Source: Lepeophtheirus salmonis
Taxonomy: Eukaryota > Arthropoda > Copepoda > Siphonostomatoida > Caligidae
DNA length: 64,000 nt
Direction: 5' to 3'
NCBI RefSeq assembly: GCF_016086655.4
Contig: NC_052132.2
Location: 9,054,805-9,118,804, forward strand
Shown here in pieces: positions 23,755 to 35,815 of the stretch. The translations under genes and the position numbers were made by a program. How positions within the stretch are numbered: the first letter of the stretch is position 1; every line of letters starts with the position of its first letter. The notes below the pieces were generated by a model. It was not told the DNA's origin and did no database searches. It saw nothing but the letters and a program-made list of their open reading frames with translations.

Positions 23755-24000
23755 TTTGCTTATCAAAGACGAAGAGTAGCCCTCAGGATTTGTTGCAGTT
23801 TTAAAAATGGAAGGCCTTGTTAGTCTAAGAGTAAAACTGAGGATCGACAAAGGAGTAGTAACTTCTTATATCATTGCTAGATACGGAGTGGAGTTTGTTT
23901 TTATTTCCCTCATCTCATAGCTGCTCTTCTCCATAACTTTTTCTCAAATTTTGAGGGTTATCATGTTGACTTTCGGTTTTTTTTATTACATGCCAATAAA
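23755..24000 (-). repeat. Interspersed repeat family 'R1', copy 8 (inverted)
   Basis: Read on the minus strand: TTGGCATGTAATAAAAAA, ACCGAAAGTCAACATGATAA, GGAGAAGAGCAGCTATGAG, CTCCACTCCGTATCTAGCA, TTGTCGATCCTCAGTTTTAC, then ACTAACAAGGCC. Same order as copies 5, 7 and 9 but in the opposite orientation. Confidence 0.65.
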
Positions 24001-25284
24001 AAAAACTAATATTTTTGTCAAGATTAGTCGTGACCATGAGCTAGGTAAGACATTAATAACCACCTGTAAGTCATTATTTTTACTAAATTAAAAGAACTAA
24101 ATTGAAATTACTTGTATCTCAATTTTTTTGTTAAAAAGTCTTGTCAGGATATAATTTTATGTTTTCAGTCTTTGGCAGTTTGACTAGTCCCCATTAATTT
24201 AAATTTTAATACGTTTAAAAATATGAAAAACTTTAATCAAATAGCCAAATTAATTAGAATAAAAATAAATTAAAACCTTTTGTTTGTAATTTAAATGTCT
24301 ATTTGCTACTTCATTTAAATAAATACGACTATTTGAATATTTCAAGTCTAAAATATCTAATAAAATTGTTTTATATTTTCCATATTTGAATAAAATTAAT
24401 GAGAAATGTAAACCTCGCATTTTAAGTAGTATTAAGTTTAAGACATATAATCCTATGTATATTTTCATTGGCATGCCTTGATTGAACATACCATATTTAT
24501 AACTAGGTATAAAATATCACAACTAGTTACTTCCGCTTATATAGACAATTTGCTTTTATTTCTTATTTACATAAAATAGGGTTTAAAAAACCAAACAATA
24601 GGAAAGTCAAATAAAAAAATCCAATATTATATTTCAATAAAATATAAACAAATCACCAAAACTATTTTTTTTAAATACTTTTTTAAAATTACAATAATAA
24701 ACTTTAGGCCAATTTTAATTTTTTTAATGATTATTTGCTTGTGATCCACAGGATTTGGGAGACATTTGAACAAAAATTGCTATAATAGATTTTGTCAGAA
24801 AAAATATTTAGTATAAACGCTTTAATATCAACTTCAAATTAACACTCATTTACAGTATATGTTGTAGAATTCTTTTTTAATATCATAGTTTCTAAAATAT
24901 CTACAAATAACAAAAACAACCATTTATTTATAAAAAAATTAAATTAGATAACTATTTACATCAACCACCAACCAGATTTTCTCAAAAAATTCATTAGATT
25001 TTTGAGTACCTCTAGTCTGAAATAAATATATTGTAGTCTGTTATAAATGAATACAAATTTAATATCGATATTTTACAATTTCTGTAAAAGATTACAAAAA
25101 CAAATTGATGTGATAGAACCCAAACTCGCTAAGATATCAATCGAATAAATGAAAACACACCCTTCTGAATTCATCTCAAGTGAAAAAAAAAGTTTTATTT
25201 GTTCCATGTTGTGTTATAATATTGTCATGAGATATTAAAATACACAAGGAAAATGGTTTAAAATGATGATTTTAGCCACATTTA
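24001..25284. other. AT-rich non-coding stretch
   Basis: No gene supported. A 79-codon AT-driven frame at 24250-24489 (-) shows no domain. Confidence 0.4.
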
Positions 25285-25395
25285 AAACTTTTTATAAGGT
25301 TACTACATACGAATATAAATAAATATATTTATTTAAATACATCATTTTTTAATGTTCCTTTAATTGGTCAGATGTTGTCAGATGGGAGTGCGTTG
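25285..25395 (+). repeat. Dispersed repeat block c
   Basis: Shares AAGGTTACTACATACG and TTCCTTTAATTGGTCAGATG with 10385-10470 and 45730-45800 at the same spacing. Confidence 0.5.
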
Positions 25396-25699
25396 TCTAT
25401 TGAGATATATCCTTTCATTTTTCTTTTGAACAAGGTCATTTATTCATACATGCGCACACACTAAAAACAAAGTATGTACACAATAGTATAATGAATAAAA
25501 TAAATTTATGTTTAGAATAAAAGATAAATAAACTTTTCATTTTAAAATTAATTTCCTATTTAGACCTTTGAAATCTTATAGATATAAAATAAAATAACAG
25601 CTCAACAAAAATAAGAAAATATAATTCATAACATAAACATCTAAAAACTATTGTTGAACAGCTTCATACTCACACTTAATATAAAAATTCCATCACTTC

Positions 25700-26340
25700 T
25701 CAACCTGAAATATTTGTACAATGTCTTTGGTACACATTGATAATGATTCCTAATGCGTTGCCATGTTTTACTGAAGAAGATGGTTAGTATATAATTAGAT
25801 CCGAAGCGTAGTTCCGGAAAGTACCAGGCAGCTGGGGAAACTTTAAAGAAAAAGCTGTATATCTAGCAGCAGCATTTATCAAAATAGCCTTTTTATCCAT
25901 CCCATCAATCACTTAATCTTCTGTAATTGGCTGAGCTATAAAAGCTTTACAGTTTACAAACGCAGCAATTATAGATGTTTCTTATTCCGAACGACGCAAC
26001 TGGTTAGTAGGAATACCATACAGAAAAAGAGACTTTGTAAGATTAGGTTCTAATTCTCTAATGAACTTATCTTCAAGGAGTATAAAAGCTGGTACAAAAG
26101 ACAACGCAGACAATCAAAAAAATATTGTCTTTTGATAAGCACAAAAATGGACCATTTATTGAAAGGGAAATTTACAAATATGGTATGAATAAATTGTTGA
26201 TTTCTAAAAACCACATAGGCAGAAGGTTGGGGTATTAGAGTCATTTTTAAACTTATCTTTGTAAAATAAACCAAAAACGGACCATCTTCCTCCAATGGCA
26301 AAAAATGTTGATCAGTGTTTCTATTTGCATATTTTAACAT
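25700..26340 (-). pseudogene. Unidentified decayed protein-coding gene
   Basis: Two frames on the minus strand follow one another. The first (26340-26050) reads MLKYANRNTDQHF and later PQPSAYVVFRNQQF. The second (26095-25700) is 131 codons with only three internal stops and includes LTKSLFLYGIPTNQLRRSE, GMDKKAILINAAARYTAFSL and KFPQLPGTFRNYASDL. In DNA this AT-rich about ten stops would be expected by chance, and the Ala/Gly/Pro/Arg content is protein-like, so I infer a real but old gene relic with at least one frameshift. I cannot assign it to a family. A retro-copied host gene or an endogenised RNA-virus gene are both possible, and the sequence alone does not decide. Confidence 0.5.
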
Positions 26341-26649
26341 GAAGTTACCCTCTTATAAACATAAATTAAAAAATCCAATATATCCTTCAACTTAGCTATA
26401 AATAAAATTAATAAAACGATACTTATTTTTTATCAAATTAATTATTGTTGTTTAACAAAAATAAACAATTTTGTATCAGCATCAAGAAAAAGAGAAAATT
26501 CCATATTATTTTATTACTTCATAGGTACAGCCATATATTTTTTGAAGCTAATTGAGTAAATTAAGTAGGATTTTATAGGATACGTTTTAAAAAGTTTTTA
26601 ATACTTGCGACAAGCTAAATGTTTTTTTTGAGTATCTCGTCGTTCAAGC

Positions 26650-27622
26650 ATGGAATAAGTAAATAGAATTTTCACCATCGAAGCTCACCTCGCGGAACAC
26701 TCTGCTCAGGAGATAATTTCCTTCTTCAAATATCACAAATCGACAGTTTATGATGAGATTAAGGCCTTTGATGTGGAGGGAAACATTAAGAGAGAGAGTA
26801 GTTTATTCAACAAGATCTGATAAAATCCAGATTAAAAAGTTCATAGATGGCTTGAAACGATCAACTGACACTCATCTAGACACACCAATTGATAAGCTGG
26901 TCAAGGACTGTAACATGAACAAAGGGACAATCAGGATTGACCTGGGTTACTTGTCGAGGGTAAAAGCCTCAAAACACGGAGCGGAATCAGTAGACAGAAT
27001 CAGCAAAGGTAAAATTCTTATTAATCAAATGAAGTGCAACGGTGGTTACTTAGGTCTGTTTTTTTGTGGACGAGAAAATCTTCAACATTGATGCCAACCA
27101 TAACCGTAGAAACGATAAATGGATTTGTTTGGACCCTGATGAGATCCAACTAGTCATGAAAAAAAAGTATCCGGCTATGATTATGGTCCTAGCGGTCATC
27201 AGCACGGAAGTACAACTCATTTCCCCCCTTCTACCAAAGGGGGCCAGAAAGTGACCCAGGAGGTCTACAAGGACGTGGTGATTTCATGGATGAATGAGGT
27301 CACTGATGGGAAGCCGTATATATTCCATCAAGACTTCATAAGGGCAAGATTGTCCAAGAGGTATTACGACAAAATGTGCTATTTTTGGCCTCCATTCTAT
27401 TGGCCTTCCAACAGCCCAGACCTCAATCCCTATTATTTTTACTTGTGGAGCAGGGCGGGGAGGATTGCCTTCAAGAATAATCATGCCTCAATTGCGGCCT
27501 TGAATGCATCCATTGTCAATACAGTAAAGGGCCTTGATCCGCATGAGGTAGCAAGGGCATGCATGGCATTCAGGCAGCGTGTAGAAATCGTGATCGAGAA
27601 TGAAGGTGTGCATTATGAATAA
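26650..27622 (+). pseudogene. Mariner-like (DD37D-type) transposase relic, nearly full length
   Basis: Starting near 26650 the frame reads FTIEAHLAEHSAQEIISFFK (first helix-turn-helix). It then shifts to ARSDKIQIKKFIDGLKRS-like text with PIDKLVKDCNMNKGTIR (second helix-turn-helix, about 26815-26945). The first catalytic Asp sits in FFVDEKIFNIDANHNRRND near 27065, after another frame change. YVPP-type text and HFFPKG are replaced by decayed sequence to 27254. The last frame (27251-27622) has PYIFHQDF with the second Asp, then WPSNSPDLNPYYFYLW, where Tyr replaces the third catalytic acid (usually PLDYY) and about four residues are missing between the two. The tail reads FRQRVEIVIENEGVHYE. It is inactive by frameshifts and by loss of the third acid. 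Confidence 0.85.
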
Positions 27623-28664
27623 TCATTTTATATTTAATGTAGCTTTTAAATGAATAAAAAATAATCTTTCTATTTCTTATACAAGTCTCATAATTATCCG
27701 ATTAAGGTATACGATATCATTGCTACTTTAAGTAGGGCTACTTTAAGTACAATGCACGACACGCTCAAAGAGTTATTAAAATTATTTGTTTTTATAGGAA
27801 TTAGCAATAAATTGTCGAATAATATCAACGTAATCAGCCTAACTTTTGTGAATAAGTATTCTTGTTTGCTTTTGGGTTGATGAGCCACAGGTATATCAAC
27901 TATATCAACAACAAAATTGAAACATTTTATTTGTTCCTTGAACACATGTGTTTATTTATGAAGTAGACACATTTAACATTGTACAACTTCATTAATAAAG
28001 TTTGACGTTACTTTCTTTTAAAAAAATCATAATTAACTTTGAAAAAACTGGCATTTGCTCAAAATTAATTAATCTAAATCATTATTAACTTAATTACATA
28101 AATAAATTTCTTCATCAAAATAATATATTTTTGAAAATGCACTTTCCCAAAATGGAAAAAAAAAACATAATCATAAAGATTTGGCAACTCAAGTCATCAA
28201 AAAAATTGTTGTTCCTAATTGTCCTATTTATTTTTTCCAACGATTAAACCTTATTGCTTATGTATATTTACATATATGAAAAAATATATATAAATGACTT
28301 TTATGTAAAGGATCATATGAAATGACATAATGCCATTTATACTCACATCACTAGTTATTATTTTGCAGAAATTTTGGCATATTCTCAAAATATATGTTTT
28401 TTATTATTTGAAATCAACTGACATTTATATTCCCTTATTTACCCTCCATGACTTACCTTTCAATCCAAATACATTTACTTCTGTGTTGGTGTTTAGTCAA
28501 CCTCAGATTCAATTTCCATTTAGTAGTTTATACAAATGATTGTATACGGTGCTCGAAGTTGAAATCTGCGCCGCTTGTCTTATTCACAAAAACAATCTAA
28601 AATAAGTAACTTCTAATATATTTTTTTCTAAAGAAATGCAAAGTAAGGGTAGGCGGTTCGTCTT
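27623..28664. other. AT-rich non-coding stretch
   Basis: Nothing coding. A CpG-containing word at 28550-28578 (GTGCTCGAAGTTGAAATC, then TGCGCCGC) near the end of the next element might be one of its termini, but I found no partner. Confidence 0.35.
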
Positions 28665-29215
28665 GAGGATTATACGATATAATTGCCGTCAGCCTCGATA
28701 CGGCTTCTTAAATAAGAACATATCTTCATAACAAGATCTCTGGGTATCGATGCGAAGTTATCCTTGATATCAGCCGCCATACTATTCTTAGTTGTACAAG
28801 GACATCTATTAGTGTATCTGTTTAAGATCGGGGCTGCTAGGATGTTATTAATCCTTGTTCATGAGGTCATAGAAGCTCTCCTTAAGCCATAAGAGAGACT
28901 TGACGAATTATGCTGCCATATCATTGTCATTGATATGAAAGACCTTGTCAGGGACCAATCAATGATGGTGCACACATTCTCGAAAACTCCGCTTTTCAGA
29001 CCTTCCTGGAGTACTCCTGTGATCTCTGGAACCTCGAAATAGTCATCTGCGATTTTTTTTAATCCTCATTTTCTTCTTAGTTTCATAGATATAACGCATT
29101 GTTAAGCCAGGGGTATTACTGACGTCACAGTTACTACAGTGTATCTCCATTTCTTCTCTGTTAACTGAATCTCTGGTAGCTCCGAGTTTAGGTGTTCCAT
29201 TCTGATAAAGTTAAA
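28665..29215 (-). pseudogene. Tc1/mariner transposase relic, mostly catalytic half
   Basis: On the minus strand FEVPEITGVLQEGLK leads to IWQHN (the QQD block with Asp changed to Asn), KSLLWLKESFYDLMNKD in the next frame, and HPSSPDLKQIH, in which SPDLNPID has become SPDLKQIH, so the third acid is lost. The tail TKNSMAADIKDNFASIPRDL and MKICSYLRSRIEA.DGNYI ends at about 28670. An upstream ATG frame MEHLNSELPEIQLTEKKW (about 29205) may be the remaining N-terminus. Many frameshifts. Confidence 0.65.
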
Positions 29216-30064
29216 CTGTATGAATGTAAATATCTGTATATTACGCAGGATTAAAAAAAAAAAAATAGACGATGACTTTTGGTTCCAGGGATATCCAAGG
29301 AAGAGCAAATATCATCTTCGGACCACGTAAATATCAATGAACATAATCTAAAATAATTCTAAAAACAGATTACTACCTTATTAAATTAATTAAATATTGT
29401 TGATAATGATATCAAAATATTTTCGATCTTTTTGGGATTCCTAGAATTGATGATATCGATAATACTAAAAAAAACTATTGGGAATCGTCTACACTATTAA
29501 TTCCTTGATGGCAAGACTGATTTTTACCTTCTGTAATTAAAATTTTTGTCAACTTTTTTTATTTTGTAAATGACAACATTAGATCAACATCTTTTTTATT
29601 CAAATATTCACAATCATGCAAATAAAGAATGAGCTCTCTTAGTTCAAACTGTCGTTCAAGGACTTGTAGTGAGAATAATCACCTGCTCATATTTGAAGAG
29701 AATGGAATCTTCTTCCGAAAAATTCAAAATAGTTTCTTCCCATAAAACCAACCTATTTCATATAGTTTAATTTTTTCTGGACCAAAATCAACTTAATTTT
29801 TAATAGAATCATTTCAATTTCTAAGGATTTTCATACCTCCAGTTAGCGCCTTATAATTGTTACAGATGAATCTCAACATATATCTTTAAATCTGAAATAA
29901 GGTTGATCTCCTTCTCAAAAATTGAAAAAAGTTGCAAAAATTATTAGGAATAGATAAAAAAGTTTTTTTAAAATTCCATACGATTATTGAATCAATATTT
30001 CCCGGGAATGAATACAAATTGTGAAAAAAGAAATAGGTTTTATTCAGAATAAAACATTTCCTGT
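29216..30064. other. AT-rich non-coding stretch
   Basis: Nothing recognisable. Confidence 0.4.
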
Positions 30065-30435
30065 GATGCATTATGTGAAAACGAAAGTAATGGAAAAGGA
30101 ACAAGGTAATCTAAATAAATTTGAAGATTGTTTGGGAGGAGAGCAGCTTAGCTATTATGACTTTTCATTCGATCAGCAACAAGAAAACAAATGAGACCAA
30201 GGACAAAATTTGATTAGATTTCGATTCTCAATTCAACTCCAAGTCTAGTGAGGACTTTCACTTACATCTCCTAACCAAAACCTCATTGTTACTATCGGTC
30301 TTTCATGAACACAAACAATAGTTATTACTTTATACTTAGCTGTTCCTTTCTCAAAAATTAAATAATAATTATAGCACATTTAGAAAATAAATAAGTATGT
30401 TCAGATTGACAACTACAAAAAGCTGCTTTTCTATT
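30065..30435 (+). repeat. Interspersed repeat family 'R1', copy 9 (nearly full)
   Basis: GCATTATGTGAAAACGAAAG, GTTTGGGAGGAGAGCAGC, TTAGCTATTATGAC, TTCATTCGATCAGCAACAAG, ATTCTCAATTCAACTCCAAG, CCTCATTGTTACTATCGGTC, TAGTTATTACTTTATACTT, GCTGTTCCTTTCTCAAAAAT, then the trailing block CAGATTGACAACTACAAAAA. It shares the tail with copies 3 and 5. Confidence 0.7.
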
Positions 30436-31959
30436 CATTGGTCATACTTTAAACACCTCTGGACATCTTTCACTACCCTCCTATCTCTCTTTTCATATTC
30501 ACTCTTGGCGTAGATAAATAATAAAATAAAAACCTTAAAAAAATATAAATAACTTGACTGGGCACTCAGTTGAGTGCAAACATCCATCTACTAATGTATT
30601 TCTCTATAAATTAACAACAAACGACACTAAATTGATTTATGTATCATTTGTTTTGAGTTACCTTTAACTTTGAAATTGACCTATAAAATATTTATTTATG
30701 TAAAGCATCTCAAATAGTTCTGTATATTATTGAACCTAGATATGGATCTTTAACAATTTTAAATGAGGTATTTATATCAATTATTTTGTGGGTAATCATG
30801 ATCTTTCACAAATGTATTTGAGCTATTCAAAATTTTGTGTTAGTTGACTTTTGAACATAATTAATAAAAATTTATTTACCTCTTACTTTACCCATATTTC
30901 ACCTTCCTTCAAATTTTTATCTAAATAGATTAATAACTTCATTTATAATCCTCCTTCAAAAAAAAAAAAAATAGCATTTTGTTTAAAATTTTACTTTCAT
31001 GACATTCAAAATTCAAGTGTAACGTTATTAAAAAGAAATAGCTAATTTAATATAGAAAATACATTTTAAAACCTTAATAAAATGCTCATTTTCTATTTTT
31101 TTTAATAGAGGAATGTAAAGATAATCTTTCAATTTTGCAATGTTAAACTTTTAATTTTATTAAAAATCCTCAATTTGTAGGTTATCGTCGACTTATTTGA
31201 TCTCAAACTTAAAAAGAGAAAAAAAGAAAATGAATATGAATTATCAAATTTCCTAAAAACACCCGAATAAACTTTTTTGAAACTCCCAAAATCGATAAAT
31301 ATAAACATCAAGGAATATTAAGAAGAACATGAATTTTTTGAAGCAATTTTACAATTAAAACTATGGTTTTTTTTTTTATGCTGACGCAAAATCCTATAAG
31401 TCTGATAAAAGCTTTAAATTGAGAAATAAATTTTTTCTAGGAAAGATTTATTTATCAAGTATGGATTTTTTAAAGATTATTTACTAGCTGGTCAAGTGAT
31501 ATTGAAAAAGTATGGTCTAACGTCTTTTATAAGTAAAGCAATTAGATTTCGGTATAAGCTTTGGGTATTATGTGGCGTTATCGCTGCAACTTTAATCTTT
31601 CTTCTGAAAAACACTGTTCATTCACGCTTCAAAAGGACTATAACTACTGGATCAAAAGTATTACAAAATATTATGTTTATAGTAAAGGAATTGTAGTATC
31701 ATTTGGTTTCAATGAATTTCAAACATTTAAACATTTTGTTGGTATCTTTGCTTGGAAGTCGTTCCGTTTTTATTCCATTGGATTTATTAGATTATTTTTT
31801 GTTTTAGAAAAACTAAATAGTAATAAAAACATATTGCTTATAATTTACGGATTTTGTTAAAAATTATAAAGTAACAACGTTATAATAGAGGAAAGGCACT
31901 CAAGAGAAATTATCCTTTTGTATTCAATATGTGTAGGTTCACATCTCCGTTTTTTTTTA
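30436..31959. other. AT-rich non-coding stretch between two repeat blocks
   Basis: Separates an R1 copy from block b (31960-32085), which lie close together at 10 kb. A 99-codon frame at 31561-31860 (+) is Phe/Ile/Lys-rich without a recognisable domain. Confidence 0.4.
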
Positions 31960-32085
31960 GAAAAGGAAATATCCATGATATACATGGACTTCAAAAAAGA
32001 TTTGTAGGTCAGATGGAGTAGTTGTAATACTTCCATATTTAATTATACTTAATCAGTGTAACTCTATCTCTAATGAAACATTATA
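31960..32085 (+). repeat. Dispersed repeat block b
   Basis: GATATACATGGACTTCAAAA, AGGTCAGATGGAGTAGTTG, TAATACTTCCATATTTAATT and TAATCAGTGTAACTCTATC align with 10195-10310. Confidence 0.5.
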
Positions 32086-32734
32086 AGAAAAAAAATTCTT
32101 CTTGTGTAGATTATTTTAAAATGTCATTTTGAAGCATTTTAAATTGGTATTTAGGAGTGCAAAATTGATGGAATATTAACGAAAATGATACAAAAATTTT
32201 ATGAGAGAACTATCATAATAGTTCATCACTTTATTAAATAATTAAATGTTCTTTATTTTTGAGGGTTTTTTTTTACTTAGTACACTAACCACATTATTAA
32301 AATGATTTTCTCTAAAGGAGGCTTTAAATATCAAATAAACATTTATTTTACAATAGAAAATATTCTTGTCCAGGCCCTTATCAAATCCATTTGATATTTG
32401 GTTAATTTCAGACTGGAGACTTAACACTTACAGTATCATTCAATTACAATTTCATCGCCGTTATCTTAAAATCCGAGGTTTTATTTGACAAAAAAACGAC
32501 TTCTGACACATAAATGAATAGTTTTTGTTTGTATCCTATCTCTGAACATGTAAAACTGTCGGAGCAACAACAGAAAAGGTAACAGGCGCACAATTTCCTC
32601 TATGCCTTTGTCAGTGTCAAAAAGGCTGCAGAGATTTAGTATCTTAATAAAAAACAGCCTTCAACATCAAAAAGTCCATTATATACCCATACGGCTAAGA
32701 ATAATCAAATTTTGGCATTAAAAAATTGCCTTAC

Positions 32735-32942
32735 TTCTGGGCGCCATATATGTAGCCCTTCTTCAGTCTTAATTTCTACTCCCTGAATTTTGCAGTTTGG
32801 GGTGTGAAGAATGTCTGCCGCAACTCTTATCCAAAATTGATTTTGCTCCAAGCTGTCATAACAGTGTAGTACTCCATGGTCTTGTCCTTCCTTGTCCATA
32901 ACTGCCAATATATTTGCCGGCGTGTAGAGAAGGGCATTCCTC
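32735..32942 (-). CDS. Candidate internal exon of an unidentified host gene
   Basis: On the minus strand a textbook acceptor (TCTGTCTTCCTTCAG) ends at 32943 and a donor (GAA|GTAAGG) begins at 32734. Between them lie 208 bp: one leading base and 69 open codons. The product is well balanced: ALLYTPANILAVMDKEGQDH, then CYDSLEQNQFWIRVAADIL, then VEIKTEEGLHIWRPE. It is also less AT-biased than its flanks. I do not recognise the domain. Without splicing the frame stays open to a stop at 32705-32707. A second minus-strand frame at about 32650-32460 (FDTDKGIEEIVRLLPF) could be a following exon, but a plus-strand reading of the same DNA also has a donor-like site, so I leave it out. Confidence 0.55.
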
Positions 32943-33884
32943 CTGAAGGAAGACAGATTGCTTAAAAAATATTGCTAAATATAGCATTTAAACATATCAA
33001 AAATTGGGGTTGAGTTGTCTTATCGTTATTCCATAAATATCAAGTTTTGAGTTTGCAATCTGCAATGTCTCTTATTATGTTTATCAAGCTATAAAAATGA
33101 CAAAATATGTCCAAAAAAAACATTCAATTCAAGACAAAAAACATTTTGTTTTTATATGTGTTTGCTTCGCAGCCTACTATAAATATAGATTCTAATGTCC
33201 ATAAATCAGAAAATATTTCATATAATTATTTTGTATCAATATTCAAATATATATTCAACAATAATTGTCATACAAAGTATTGATACTCCTATTGAAGTCC
33301 ATATATATTTAGTTTTTTATCCAACATAACCCAAATTTGAATAATAAAAAATATATTTAAAAGAAAAAAAAAGTAAAAAAATTAACAGAATCTTTGTCTA
33401 TGAGATAATGGGTAAAAACATTTTATTTTTATTTACAATAACATGTTATACGGAACTGGTATAAATATTTAATGTGCAACTTTCTTATTACTATATCTTT
33501 ATTGAAATATACATCTTGGCTCTAATGAGGGTAATAAATTTCATAAAATGCACAACACATATTTTTGTAGAAAAGTATCATACCTAAAATTATAATAGTC
33601 GTAAAAATACAATTAGTTGCTAATTTTTAAAATACTTGTTTGTTTAATACATACTTTTATAAAGTAGAATTTATATAAGAAAAATAATTTAAATCAATAC
33701 ATTTTTTGTAAATTCAAAAAATAATAATTTATGATTTTTTTAAGAACCTTAATAAAATAATTTTATATATTTTTAGATTGTTTATAATAAAAGATAAATT
33801 ATTAAAGTTACAACCAAATAATGATATGATTAATAGTACTTATAAAGGTAACAGTTGTAGTCCACTTTGTCTATAAGCTTCCCC
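32943..33884. other. AT-rich non-coding stretch upstream of the candidate exon
   Basis: If the exon at 32.7-32.9 kb is real, this is intron. No further exon was found. Confidence 0.35.
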
Positions 33885-33920
33885 AACAGACACTTCGCCG
33901 AACGGACACTCGGCAAAAGG
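33885..33920 (+). repeat. Two-unit 16-bp tandem repeat (GACACTTCGCCGAACG type)
   Basis: CAGACACTTCGCCGAACG is followed by GACACTCGGCAAAAGG, two diverged copies of one unit. It resembles in length and layout the short tandem repeats at 45.2, 46.4, 47.2 and 60.3 kb. Confidence 0.5.
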
Positions 33921-34019
33921 AGAAATATATATTTAAAGATGATTCATGTTTCAATACTATATCATTATCTACTAGACTACTCCAATGACAAATACCTCTG
34001 GAAAGTTATAGAATCATAG

Positions 34020-35815
34020 ACGAACTCAAAATAAGAAAGATAATTAAACTATACCGTCTTTTAAAAGACCTTGAAAAGTCATTTGATAGGATCTCACACG
34101 AGTATATATAAGAACAGTTGGTGAAATATAAAATCCTTCAAAAATTTATTGACATGATATCGTTTATGATGAGAAAGGAAACTTCCCGTTTAAATGTACT
34201 TGGATGCAATCTAAGATTTAAAATAAAAAGAGGACTAAGACAAGATGACATTTTTGCACCAAATCTTTTTATAATAGCTGTAAATAGCTTATATTCTCCA
34301 ACAAGTTGATAAATGGATATTAGCACCAAAATGTAAGCTTAAAATGCATGCTTTACGCCGATGGCATAACAATATTTTTCCAAGTTACCTTAACACTCTG
34401 AAAAAGTCAATTCGTGAACTCCTTGAGACACTGGATGACTTCAATAAAGACTCTGGCCTATCGATTAATGTTGAAAAATCCAATATAATTACAAACGCTA
34501 AAGATTATTTGCAGCAAGCTTATCCAAATTTTTTATATACGACCTCAACAAAGTTGCTAGGACTCCTGTTTCCTCGACAGAAGAAGAAGGTAAAAAAAAA
34601 ATATATATAATGAAGTTATTTCACAAATCACTAAATATACAAAATTTTACCGTAAAATTGAGCTCAATTTCTAAGACAAAGGTTCGACATGGAATGTTAA
34701 TATATTTCCAAGAATAGTTCGTCTTCTTCAGTTCATCCCTTTCACTAAAAGAATTCAAGGAAACAGAAAGTTCCTCTGCAATGAAAAAACACCCTATACA
34801 TCGGAAGAAAGATTTCATATTCCAGTATGGGACTGGGGGGGGGTCAGTTTATGTAATACTGAAATACAGTGAAAGTTCTTAAAACTACTGCTGGCTTAGA
34901 CGATTAAGGCTGTGTCCTGATTGCTGGGCTAAAAGAATAAGAAATTATTTTAAGAACAACATATGCTATTATTTTGAGGAAAAAATTACCATGGGTCCAG
35001 GAGAACCTTTTTCCGCTATACCTAAGAATGATGCTTACTGGAAAGGGCTCCATGGAATTCCTTTTTGTTGGCTGCTTTTCAAATATTGGGAAATAATGAA
35101 CCTGTAAATTTTAATTACCTCTTCAAAAGTAGAGATGAGCAAATGAAAGATTTGGGAATAGCCTGTTTAGGGAAATAAACTCATTCCTATGCGTGTCTCC
35201 TTTAAATTTTGTTAAGGCCAACCGTAGTATTTCCATACGAGATTTAAAAAAGACAAAATAAATAAATGAAGTATTGGTTCACAGACTCCATTTTACATTG
35301 TGTTGGAGGATCTTCATATAAAATATCTTCGAAAGGAGCTCGTGAAAATAGAAATTTTAGTTTCCGTACAACTCCAAAAGCTGAATAAGACGAACACGGG
35401 AATCGATAAAGTAGGATGGAGATCGGTGATGAGAAATCTATTAACCAATTCAAGAGAGAGATTGCTAAGATATCGTCTCACTACCAAATCGAAAAAAGAT
35501 GAAACGGAGAGGGTCTGCTCTTTCTGCAGGGATCGCGTGGAGTCATCCTTTTATCTTTTTTATGAATGTAGTAGAGTGATATCTGTAAGGGAAATCGTGG
35601 AACTGAAAATTAAGGACACACTCGAAATAGAACTAAGAAAAGAAGATTGGCTGGTGATTATGCCACTGACGACACGGGCTCACCTTAAGGTTGACGCAGT
35701 CATCACAAAAGTTATATGCGTTTTATTCTTCACCCGGAATGTAGGGTATTTAATAAAAACGACAGGACTCGTGAATTTCATTGACGGACAACTCCAGGTA
35801 CTGCAACCGTTTTAA
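34020..35815 (+). pseudogene. Non-LTR retrotransposon (LINE) relic: reverse transcriptase to C-terminal zinc-binding region
   Basis: Reverse-transcriptase palm motifs appear in order: LLKDLEKSFDRISHEYI (motif A, Asp near 34085), KRGLRQDDIFAPNLF (motif B-like, about 34236-34280), and AYADGITIF (motif C, normally YADD, at about 34354) in a shifted frame. DSGLSINVEKSNIIT then corresponds to the thumb start. After about 700 bp of decayed text, a 171-codon open frame (35300-35815) contains VCSFCRDRVESSFYLFYEC, the C-terminal Cys-rich motif of LINE polymerases with the His replaced. It is closed by a stop at 35813-35815. The endonuclease half is absent, consistent with 5' truncation. The element is inactive: frameshifts, stops, and Gly in place of the second Asp of motif C. 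Confidence 0.75.
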
